A stretch of 64,000 nt of DNA from Cytobacillus purgationiresistens (GTDB lineage Bacteria; Bacillota; Bacilli; Bacillales; Cytobacillaceae), in the NCBI RefSeq assembly GCF_030813235.1, contig NZ_JAUSUB010000010.1, positions 62,001-126,000 of the forward strand. The letters are read 5' to 3'. How positions within the stretch are numbered: the first letter of the stretch is position 1; each line of letters opens with the position of its first letter. The translations under genes were made by a program, and so were the position numbers. The notes under the pieces were generated by a model. The model was not told where the DNA came from, did not search any database, and was given only the letters and a program-made list of their open reading frames with translations. Shown piece by piece: positions 24,661-30,792 of the stretch.

Positions 24661-25440
24661 TTAAAATGGTAAGTCTTCCTCGTCGCCGATGTTCGCCGTG
24701 TCTGCTGCCGATTCGCTTCCGCCAATGCTCAAGCCGATAAGCGTAATGTCAAAGCCTGCCGCGACAAGGTTTTCGATTTGCTGCTTTTCGTCAGCTTCGA
24801 ATAGAAGTCCGTCGAACAACGTCATATCGAACTCTTTGCCGTCAACCTTTTCAAAATTAGCTCGCTCTGCGTCAGTTAAATCTTCGTCCATATCGATAAC
24901 TGGCGATAGGCTTACGACGGTCGAAGTACTGCTGCCCGCTTTCGTTAACTCAAACGCCAACTTGCCGAGTTTCTTTTCGTACTTCTTGATGACTGCCGCA
25001 ACGCCTTGCGCCTGTTTACGGCTCAGGTCGACGATGATCGGCTCGCCTGTCGCAAGGTCAATGAATCCTAGCGCAAATCTTTCCTTCGCACGATACTTAC
25101 CAGCTTCCGCCTTGTACTCATCAACTTTCGTTTGATTACCCGCATCCTCCGCTTTCTTTTTAAGGTCAGCGTAGTATTTTGACGCGAGGTCCCACGGCGT
25201 GAAGTTTGATTCCGCAAAGCCTCTAGCATTCTTGACCGAAGGATTTTTCGCTACGAAAGAATTAACTTTCTTAAAGATTCCGTAACTGTAAAACTTGATG
25301 AGGTCAGCCGTCCCTAACGCGCGAACCTTGTAGGTAGTGCCCGACTTAAAACTTGCGAATTCCGCGCTACTGTTGCCACCTCCGTCGTTTGTTGCGTTAA
25401 GTGCGTTTAGAGCGTCAGCTCCGGATACAAATTGACTCAT
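24661..25440 (-). CDS. Single-stranded DNA-binding protein, phage type
   Basis: 259 aa. It has an OB-like central part, a Lys/Ala-rich helical insert (SKYYADLKKKAEDAGNQTKV) and an acidic tail ending DEEDLPF, the tail type that SSBs use to recruit replication partners. The position before the polymerase cluster fits. Fold assignment is inference; the tail is seen directly. AAGGAGGAAA precedes ATG 25440. Confidence 0.65.
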   Translation of the reverse strand: MSQFVSGADALNALNATNDGGGNSSAEFASFKSGTTYKVRALGTADLIKFYSYGIFKKVNSFVAKNPSVKNARGFAESNFTPWDLASKYYADLKKKAEDAGNQTKVDEYKAEAGKYRAKERFALGFIDLATGEPIIVDLSRKQAQGVAAVIKKYEKKLGKLAFELTKAGSSTSTVVSLSPVIDMDEDLTDAERANFEKVDGKEFDMTLFDGLLFEADEKQQIENLVAAGFDITLIGLSIGGSESAADTANIGDEEDLPF

Positions 25441-25776
25441 TCATTTTCCTCCTTGCTTTCGCAAATATTTTCGAACACCGGATTGATTCCCGCGCCCGCT
25501 ACAACACCCAGCCTGCCTAGAGCTTCCGTAATTCGAAAGCGACTCGATGCTGTAGCCGACGAAGGTTGCCCGCCTGACAGCTAATGAAAGCCTATCGCCA
25601 GTCGACCCAGCCAGCCGAGCCATAACGGTTCCGAACGCAGTCCCTTGTCGGCACAAGTGGCGATATTTCCTTCGCCTATGACTGCGACCGCCTACGCCCG
25701 CCGTTAAATACCGAATAGTAACGGAAACTGTACCAGCGCTCGGCGGGTCGTATGACCGTTTTAGCACAGCGACCAT
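25441..25776 (-). CDS. Basic phage protein, 111 aa (unrecognised)
   Basis: Very basic, Gly/Arg-rich (GVGGRSHRRRKYRHLCRQGT). Ends exactly at the SSB-like gene start and carries its ribosome binding site. The ribosome binding site upstream is poor, so translation may depend on coupling with the micro-ORFs upstream. Open for 336 bp in GC-rich DNA, which could occur by chance; moderate support only. Confidence 0.4.
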   Translation of the reverse strand: MVAVLKRSYDPPSAGTVSVTIRYLTAGVGGRSHRRRKYRHLCRQGTAFGTVMARLAGSTGDRLSLAVRRATFVGYSIESLSNYGSSRQAGCCSGRGNQSGVRKYLRKQGGK

Positions 25777-25781
25777 CTTAC

Positions 25782-25832
25782 TTAACCGCTACCTCGATAT
25801 TCACCGGCGGACGCAAGCGCTTGCCGACACAT
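25782..25832 (-). CDS. Micro-ORF, 16 aa, third of a coupled chain
   Basis: ATG 25832 overlaps the stop of the preceding 34-aa ORF (TAATG). Encodes MCRQALASAGEYRGSG. May only serve to pass ribosomes toward 25441-25776. Confidence 0.3.
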   Translation of the reverse strand: MCRQALASAGEYRGSG

Positions 25833-25936
25833 TACTTCGCTTTAGTTGCGTCATACGCCGTTCCATAAAACGCAATATACTTCGCAATCATTTGCTTACG
25901 CTTGATATCCGCCAGGCTAACGACTTTCGCGCTCAT
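25832..25936 (-). CDS. Small protein, 34 aa, coupled
   Basis: ATG 25936 overlaps the stop of the membrane micropeptide (ATGA). Short helical basic peptide (SLADIKRKQMIAKYIAFYG). Real coding is plausible from the overlap pattern. Confidence 0.45.
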   Translation of the reverse strand: MSAKVVSLADIKRKQMIAKYIAFYGTAYDATKAK

Positions 25937-26016
25937 TCTTCGCCACTCGCTTGCCATACGGCGTTTACAATTCCGATAATTAAGATTCCGCCAACTACCC
26001 AAACTAGCTCCGTCAT
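25933..26016 (-). CDS. Membrane micropeptide, 27 aa, coupled
   Basis: ATG 26016 overlaps the stop of the 179-aa gene (ATGA). One transmembrane helix (LVWVVGGILIIGIVNAVW) with a short acidic tail. Confidence 0.5.
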   Translation of the reverse strand: MTELVWVVGGILIIGIVNAVWQASGEE

Positions 26017-26552
26017 AAATATGCAGCCGCCCCTTCTTTAATCGCGTTAAATGATTTCGTTGCTTCGTCTAACTCGAATTGTATGCGTCCTGCCTTCGTT
26101 TCGACTTCCGATATCTTTTCCACCAAGTTAGTTCGAACCTTTGGCGATTTAGCTTTCGCGAAGTTCAGTCGCAGCGTTGCAAGTTCGAGATTAAACTCGG
26201 CAAGCTCGATTGACAGCGTTCGTTCCTTGCGTTTAAATTCGCGTTCCGATTTCGCGAACTTGCGCTTAATCAGTTGCGATATTTCATCGATATAAGGAAG
26301 CGTTGGCTGCGGTGTGATAGCTTCTTCCGGAAATTTATAAACCGTAATAATATGGTTGTCTTCTACGAAAATACGGGTTCGCGACTTGTGATGATCGTAT
26401 ATTTTTCGGACGCTGCCTTGGTCCTGCGTTTCCCCTTGATAGAAAGCCGTCTGCATTAGCTGGTTTAAGTGATGCGCTGCGTTCTTGCGTGAAATGCCCA
26501 AACGTTCATACGCTCGTTCGATTGCGTGCTTTGTGACGATATAATTTCTCAT
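26013..26552 (-). CDS. Phage protein with toxin-like N-terminus, 179 aa
   Basis: The first 75 residues (KHAIERAYERLGISRKNAAH; RIFVEDNHIITVYKF) have the H-x-x-x-R and beta-hairpin layout of DUF4258/RelE-like folds seen in many phage and mobile-element proteins. A long charged coiled coil follows (KRKFAKSEREFKRKERTLSI). Catalytic activity is not shown. Overlaps its upstream 56-aa gene (ATGA). Confidence 0.5.
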   Translation of the reverse strand: MRNYIVTKHAIERAYERLGISRKNAAHHLNQLMQTAFYQGETQDQGSVRKIYDHHKSRTRIFVEDNHIITVYKFPEEAITPQPTLPYIDEISQLIKRKFAKSEREFKRKERTLSIELAEFNLELATLRLNFAKAKSPKVRTNLVEKISEVETKAGRIQFELDEATKSFNAIKEGAAAYL

Positions 26553-26719
26553 CCGAGACGCACCGCCTTTATGCTCGGCAACAGGTCCGACATTGATTCC
26601 GTGGTGTCTGCGTCATAGTTGCGAACACCATCGTGCTTAATTCGTTCAATTTTTCGTTCGAACGAGGTTTTATTTTCCTCCGTTTGGGCATACTCATTAA
26701 TAAAGTGATTAGAGAACAT
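26549..26719 (-). CDS. Small phage protein, 56 aa
   Basis: ATG 26719 with GGAGG 9 nt upstream. Helical charged peptide (TSFERKIERIKHDGVRNYDA). First gene of an operon that continues into 26013-26552. Upstream lies an inverted repeat TATACG-N6-CGTATA (26,784-26,801). Confidence 0.55.
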   Translation of the reverse strand: MFSNHFINEYAQTEENKTSFERKIERIKHDGVRNYDADTTESMSDLLPSIKAVRLG

Positions 26720-26783
26720 CTTGACCGACCTCCACTTGCGAAATTTGTCGAACTGGTGTAGAATTACTTTTGTGTAAAGACAC

Positions 26784-26801
26784 TATACGTAAAAGCGTAT
26801 A
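26784..26801. promoter_or_regulatory. Operator-like inverted repeat TATACG-N6-CGTATA
   Basis: The same half sites as the repressor operator at 7135-7150, but with a 6-bp instead of a 4-bp spacer, in the upstream region of the 56-aa gene operon. Confidence 0.4.
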
Positions 26802-26862
26802 ATGCCTTATAATGTAAATAACGGAATGAGACGTAATGCCTATTCGCCTCACTCCGCTAATT

Positions 26863-27531
26863 TTAAAGCGCAACAAGGTAATCGGAGTAATCTCCGTATT
26901 TCTTTGAATCGAATTTGCCCGCCAGGCGTTCGAACTTGTGCGAAACTGTCCGTTTATCTATACCGAGTCTTTCTGCTACAAATTTTTGTAGTGATATCGG
27001 CCTGCCAGCCGATTTGTTTGACTCGTAGGTAAGTGCGATGCTGACTAATGCCGTAGTCTCGTCGCAGCTATCGGATAAGAAAGAGTCGATCAGCTCTAAC
27101 TGGTCGGCTTTTTTCTTTGAAAATATTTCATCCTCTAAATTTAATTCGCTGGGAATTAAAGATATTTCATCATCCAATTCACCATCAAGGTAATTCGGGT
27201 TGTACGTTTCAAGCTTACGCTTCCGCTTTGATTTCCTATAAATGTCAGTACGCCGACGCTTCCAGAGTAACTTGAAATAACAAGGCTTTCCTGGTCGATT
27301 TACAAAATCAATCGAGCCATCATAATTATTAACTGCATTTAGTATAGTAAAATTAAACTCCGATATAACATCATTAACATCTGTCTTTAATTGATCAGCG
27401 TGGTATTGAAAGTAAGGTTTGCCGTCCTTACTACCAGCCACTGTTGAATAAATGACTCTATAAATCTCTTCAAATGATGAGTCAGTTCGTTCTTCACGAT
27501 ATTCCATTATTAAGTTTTTTATACTTTTCAC
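26863..27531 (-). CDS. Sigma-70-like phage regulator
   Basis: 222 aa from GTG 27531 (AAAGGGG upstream); a longer frame from 27576 lacks a site. The N-terminal part (DVNDVISEFNFTILNAVNNY and PCYFKLLWKRRRTDIYRKSK) resembles sigma region 2 and the C-terminal part (SLQKFVAERLGIDKRTVSHK) a region 4-type HTH. Probably a phage-encoded sigma factor or sigma-like regulator. It lies directly downstream of aimP, where arbitrium outputs act in known phages, and has a 40-bp upstream box shared with 39,921-39,960. Confidence 0.55.
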   Translation of the reverse strand: MKSIKNLIMEYREERTDSSFEEIYRVIYSTVAGSKDGKPYFQYHADQLKTDVNDVISEFNFTILNAVNNYDGSIDFVNRPGKPCYFKLLWKRRRTDIYRKSKRKRKLETYNPNYLDGELDDEISLIPSELNLEDEIFSKKKADQLELIDSFLSDSCDETTALVSIALTYESNKSAGRPISLQKFVAERLGIDKRTVSHKFERLAGKFDSKKYGDYSDYLVAL

Positions 27532-27557
27532 GTGTAATTTTCCCCTTTCATTGTTTA

Positions 27558-27597
27558 CAATAGGTGATACGTTCAACTTTTAATATCGAACATAAAA
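27558..27597 (-). promoter_or_regulatory. 40-bp upstream box, copy A
   Basis: 34 of 40 positions match 39,921-39,960. It contains AATATCGAACATAAAA and ATAGGTGATACGTTC (plus-strand reading) and a partial inverted repeat GTTC/GAAC. It lies just upstream of the sigma-like gene. Possible operator or special promoter. Confidence 0.5.
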
Positions 27598-27701
27598 ATA
27601 AAATAAATATATATATATATATATTTTGCTTTTCGATATACTAATAATAACCAATAATAGTAATTTTTTATGTATTATTTACTATTCTTACAAATGAAAA
27701 A

Positions 27702-27721
27702 ATGTTCAATCATCTGAACAT
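27702..27721. promoter_or_regulatory. Arbitrium-locus operator, copy 2
   Basis: ATGTTCA-ATCATC-TGAACAT, identical in both arms and spacer length to 29,171-29,190. It lies just past the aimP terminator, at the place of the aimX promoter in SPbeta/phi3T. Overlaps a candidate -35 (TTGAAC, then 17 bp, AATAGT on the minus strand). Confidence 0.7.
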
Positions 27722-27727
27722 GAAGCG

Positions 27728-27760
27728 AAAAAAAAGAACACTGGGATCATTAGTGTTCTT
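27728..27760 (-). terminator. Terminator after aimP
   Basis: AAGAACACT and AGTGTTCTT form a perfect 9-bp stem followed on the minus strand by a run of T. Confidence 0.8.
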
Positions 27761-27775
27761 TCTTACAATTAGTAT

Positions 27776-27919
27776 TTAGTCACCCCCGATTCCACCGCCT
27801 CCTGGTGAAGCAACATTTATTGAATCACTTCCCTCGGTTACTGCTGCGGTAGCTTGTCCGGCTAGAAATCCAAATGTTAATGAAGTTACAATTAAAAAGG
27901 CTAGTACGATTTTTTTCAA
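27776..27919 (-). CDS. aimP: AimP-like arbitrium signal peptide precursor, 47 aa
   Basis: TTG 27919, AAGGAG 8 nt upstream, 12 bp after the aimR stop. The N-terminus is a signal peptide (KKIVLAFLIVTSLTFGFLAG then Q-ATA) that closely follows known AimP precursors (MKKVFFGLVILTALAISFVAGQ type). Known precursors end in VA followed by a six-residue signal such as SAIRGA or GMPRGA. Here VA is followed by SPGGGGIGGD: ten residues, no basic residue, Asp at the end. Either a different signal (for example SPGGGG or GGIGGD) is processed, or the peptide is decayed. Secretion by Sec and re-import by Opp are inferred from the known system. Confidence 0.75.
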   Translation of the reverse strand: MKKIVLAFLIVTSLTFGFLAGQATAAVTEGSDSINVASPGGGGIGGD

Positions 27920-27931
27920 TTTTCCATCTCC

Positions 27932-29092
27932 TTATGCGATATTTATATTGCACATTACAGTCGCAGAGAATATATATCCAGGGAATTTTTCTATCTCTCT
28001 TCTCGGTAGTTCAGCGAAAAATCTATCTCCTTTTTCTATAAAACTTGCTAATGATTGAAGTAATAAATGTGGATCTTCTTTGGCTATTCCAAGGTAACAT
28101 AATGCAAATGGATTTGTGCTGTGTTCTTCACGATCGTAAAAAATCTCATTAACTTTCTCATACTCCCCGATTCTCGCGTAATAATGCATTTTTTCTAGGT
28201 TATCGCACGTTTCGTTTTCCGAAGAGGCTTGACCCCACAAAGTATTGACGAAAAAGATATCCAATACCGTAACCTCATTAATTAAGTCATTCCTCTCTTG
28301 TTGCTCAAGTAGCTTTTTATATGTCTCGAAGTACCTAAGACTTAATTCTCGGTTTTCGAAAACGTACGATGTTCCTAATAAGTGATACGTGTGTGCGGTG
28401 AATTTTGAGCATAAAAATTTTGAATTAATTACATTATTTGCGTAAAAACGAGCTTTTTTTACATCCCCTCTTTGATACAGATATCCTCTTGCGAAAATCT
28501 CCGATAGTCTGGCGCTGTAACATTCCTTAATGTAGACGTTTTTTATTTTATCTATTTCTTTTTCTACTTCCTTTGCAATTTTAAACATAAAAGAGTACTC
28601 GCCCATCCTGTACAGGATATTTGACTTAAGAAGTAACGAAAAAACTCTTGTAGTGTGGTTTTTTGGCTTATACCTTTCTACCGTTTGAAGGATGGATTCT
28701 AAAGGTTTAGATTTTTTTTGGAAACTTAATGCAATACCATAAATCTCCGCCCAATCTTTGTTCTCTCTTGAAACGTTTTTTTGTAAGTCAATCATATTTT
28801 GAAGCAGTTGGAAGTTTCTTGTTGTTGAGGCGTATTCCATGAGGTGTCTACAATTTTGTCTATTCTCTGTCCTTACCATTTCCATTGCTACAATTTCAAT
28901 TAATTCATCTTCCCTTTCGGGGGCTAAGAACCTTATTGCAGATAAATAAAATCTAAAAGACAAATCAGAAGTATCATAATTAAACCATTTAGATATTGAT
29001 GAGTCATCATAATTTATCGCACCTGCTAATTCTATATTAGTAACATCCTTGTCCGGTCTCTCCATCAATGTTCGGAATAACTTACGTAACAT
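27932..29092 (-). CDS. aimR: AimR-like arbitrium receptor/transcription regulator
   Basis: 386 aa (phi3T AimR is about 378 aa). An N-terminal helix-turn-helix (TNIELAGAINYDDSSISKWF, about residues 18-37) is followed by TPR-like helical repeats. The C-terminal LASFIEKGDRFFAELPRREIEKF resembles the end of phi3T AimR (KKSDDKYFIQLPLLQLEKM), and ARFYANNVINSKFLCSKFTA resembles its ARQHSNRAIENSNVNRICFF block. Known AimR proteins activate aimX when unliganded and lose DNA binding with the AimP peptide, shifting infection to lysogeny. Followed by an AimP-type precursor. Strong AAGGAGT site. Confidence 0.85.
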   Translation of the reverse strand: MLRKLFRTLMERPDKDVTNIELAGAINYDDSSISKWFNYDTSDLSFRFYLSAIRFLAPEREDELIEIVAMEMVRTENRQNCRHLMEYASTTRNFQLLQNMIDLQKNVSRENKDWAEIYGIALSFQKKSKPLESILQTVERYKPKNHTTRVFSLLLKSNILYRMGEYSFMFKIAKEVEKEIDKIKNVYIKECYSARLSEIFARGYLYQRGDVKKARFYANNVINSKFLCSKFTAHTYHLLGTSYVFENRELSLRYFETYKKLLEQQERNDLINEVTVLDIFFVNTLWGQASSENETCDNLEKMHYYARIGEYEKVNEIFYDREEHSTNPFALCYLGIAKEDPHLLLQSLASFIEKGDRFFAELPRREIEKFPGYIFSATVMCNINIA

Positions 29093-29121
29093 GTTATATC
29101 TACTCCTTAATTATATTTTAA

Positions 29122-29150
29122 TTGATTATGGCTGACAAAGAATGTAATAT
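29122..29150 (+). promoter_or_regulatory. Promoter toward the divergent HTH gene
   Basis: TTGATT (29122-29127), 17 bp, TAATAT (29145-29150) on the plus strand. The arbitrium operator lies about 20 bp downstream of the -10. Confidence 0.5.
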
Positions 29151-29158
29151 TTAATATG

Positions 29159-29187
29159 ATTATACATATAATGTTCATATATGTGAA
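29159..29187 (-). promoter_or_regulatory. Promoter of aimR
   Basis: On the minus strand TTCACA (29187-29182) and TATAAT (29164-29159) are 17 bp apart. The -35 lies inside the operator 29,171-29,190, suggesting control of aimR by its own product or by the divergent HTH protein. Confidence 0.65.
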
Positions 29188-29190
29188 CAT
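29171..29190. promoter_or_regulatory. Arbitrium-locus operator, copy 1
   Basis: ATGTTCA-TATATG-TGAACAT, a 7-bp perfect inverted repeat with a 6-bp spacer; same arms as copy 2 at 27,702-27,721. Confidence 0.7.
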
Positions 29191-29224
29191 TTATTTTAAA
29201 AATAGGAAAAAAGAGGTGAAAAAA

Positions 29225-29443
29225 GTGATTAGTTACGCTCCCTTGTTTAAGACCTTAGAGGAAAAAGAAATCGTCATAAGTAGTTTGCGTTCTAGAGGTA
29301 TTCACCCAACAACAATTGCGAAGATTAACAAAAATGATTCTGTTTCATTACTTAAGATAGAAGAAATTTGCATAATACTTAACGTTCCAATCGAAAAAGT
29401 AGTTGAAATAAAGTTAGAAAGTGCCGATAAATATAATAAATAA
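29225..29443 (+). CDS. HTH protein divergent from aimR, 72 aa
   Basis: GTG 29225 follows GAGGTGAAAAAA; the longer frame from 29156 begins inside the operator and is unlikely. A compact Cro/C1-like helix-turn-helix: SLRSRGIHPTTIAKINKNDS, then LLKIEEICIILNVPIEKVVE. It shares the intergenic region and operator with aimR, so it may compete with AimR or act as a lysogeny regulator. AT-rich relative to the prophage. Confidence 0.65.
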   Translation: MISYAPLFKTLEEKEIVISSLRSRGIHPTTIAKINKNDSVSLLKIEEICIILNVPIEKVVEIKLESADKYNK

Positions 29444-29465
29444 TTACATAATGAGGTGAGCCACT

Positions 29466-29696
29466 ACGAAACAAGTCGGAAGGTGCTTACTTCGGGACCG
29501 ACGCCTTGAGCAAGGACTTACGCAGCAACAACTGTCTGAGCGAACGGGAGTCTATGTAAAAACGATTAGTGACTATGAAAACGGTCGCTTCATTTTAAAA
29601 GTACCAACCGCAAAGGCCCTCGCCGATTCTCTCGGTTGCCGTATCGAGGACCTATACGAATGGTTGCCCGAAGATAAGTCGTCACGCAACGGGTAA
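29466..29696 (+). CDS. XRE-family regulator with apparent ACG start
   Basis: A full XRE helix-turn-helix is visible (RLEQGLTQQQLSERTGVYVK, then TISDYENGRFIL and ALADSLGCRIEDLYEWLPED). An in-frame TGA lies just before, and no ATG, GTG or TTG is available upstream of the domain; GAGGTGA sits 7 nt upstream of an ACG at 29466. So translation either starts at ACG or the start codon has mutated from ATG. About 76 aa. It follows the 72-aa HTH gene by 22 bp and could form a two-regulator unit with it. Confidence 0.6.
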   Translation, partial: TKQVGRCLLRDRRLEQGLTQQQLSERTGVYVKTISDYENGRFILKVPTAKALADSLGCRIEDLYEWLPEDKSSRNG

Positions 29697-29701
29697 GCGC
29701 G

Positions 29702-30709
29702 TTACTTACCCAGCGAAGAACTCCGTAGTTTCACGTACAACTCCCGTACACTTTCCGACAATCGAACGCTTTCACGCAACGATTCCTCTCCGTATTTCAC
29801 CAACGCCTCATTCGCATCCTTAAGGCTTCCGCCGTTACTTTCTCTCGCATCGATATACGCATTTCTCAGCCGTACACGCCCGCGCATTGACTTCTCGATC
29901 TCAGCCCGCAACTTTTCGCCAGCCTTGTCGTTATCAGTAGCGATAATTAATTCTTCGACAGCCGACCGTTTGATTTCGTCCGCCTTCCACTCGTTAAAAC
30001 TTGCACCGCCAGTTGCAATCGCTGAGTAGCCTGCCTGTCGCCAGCTCATCGCGTCAATTTCTGCTTCACATATTACCGTTTGAGCTGTCGCCAATTCCAG
30101 CCCGTAAACTAGTTCGCGAATAGGAACCGCGCCCCGTTCGTACCAAAACACTTTACCGCGTGTTTTCCGATACTTAACATTCGCCAGCTCGCCGTTTGGC
30201 AGACGCCAGGGTATTACGACTGCCTGACTCTTCGCATCATATAGCACGCCTGCCTGCCGCTGTATTTCTGCGCTAATGCCCCGCGATTCGAGATACGAAT
30301 AATCCTGCCGATAATCTGCCAACAAGCCGTCTTTCAACGGCTGCCTAACCCACTGAACCTTTAGTCGTATCGGCTTGAGTTTTATATCGGTCGAATCGGT
30401 CGTAAATCCATACGACGCAAGCAAATATTCTTCGACTTCCTCATACGTTTCGTGACGCAAGAATGCGAGTAGCTTGACGATGTTACCGCTGGACCATTCG
30501 TCGTCGTACGAGCCGCTGTCCGACCATGTGCCCGCTGGATAGTCGCCATAGTCCTCGAGTCGCACGAAGAAGCTCGGCGATTTATCATAGCGAAACGGGC
30601 TTGCTGCGATTAGCTTGTCGTTGGACCAGGTCGGTCGCGTCCAGTCGAACTTCTCAAGCTCGCCGCGAATATCGATGTGTAACGATTGTCCGCGAATAAT
30701 GAAAGTCAT
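29702..30709 (-). CDS. DNA primase (TOPRIM domain)
   Basis: 335 aa. N-terminal part like DnaG-type phage primases (SPFRYDKSPSFFVRLED; GNIVKLLAFL) but without an obvious CHC2 zinc ligand set. The TOPRIM domain has VICEAEIDAMSWRQAGY (catalytic Glu) and LIIATDNDKAGEKL (DxD). It makes RNA primers for the polymerase. Upstream promoter region carries a copy of the repressor operator. Confidence 0.85.
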   Translation of the reverse strand: MTFIIRGQSLHIDIRGELEKFDWTRPTWSNDKLIAASPFRYDKSPSFFVRLEDYGDYPAGTWSDSGSYDDEWSSGNIVKLLAFLRHETYEEVEEYLLASYGFTTDSTDIKLKPIRLKVQWVRQPLKDGLLADYRQDYSYLESRGISAEIQRQAGVLYDAKSQAVVIPWRLPNGELANVKYRKTRGKVFWYERGAVPIRELVYGLELATAQTVICEAEIDAMSWRQAGYSAIATGGASFNEWKADEIKRSAVEELIIATDNDKAGEKLRAEIEKSMRGRVRLRNAYIDARESNGGSLKDANEALVKYGEESLRESVRLSESVRELYVKLRSSSLGK

Positions 30710-30738
30710 GCCGTTCGTCCTCCTTCGTTTTACCTAAA

Positions 30739-30754
30739 ATTATACAATATCGTA
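30739..30754. promoter_or_regulatory. Repressor operator copy upstream of primase
   Basis: Plus strand ATTATACAATATCGTA against ATTATACGATATCGTA at 7133-7148: one mismatch in 16. It overlaps a TATAAT on the minus strand in front of the primase gene. Confidence 0.55.
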
Positions 30755-30792
30755 GTAATTTTCGTAATAGTCCAAAATTTAACAAATGCGCG

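Noticed and set aside
26802-27032. Plus-strand ORF opposite the sigma-like gene
   Set aside because: No ribosome binding site; overlaps a well-supported gene on the other strand.
27600-27630. AT dinucleotide tract as a functional element
   Set aside because: Simple AT repeat in AT-rich intergenic DNA; no pairing or conservation evidence.
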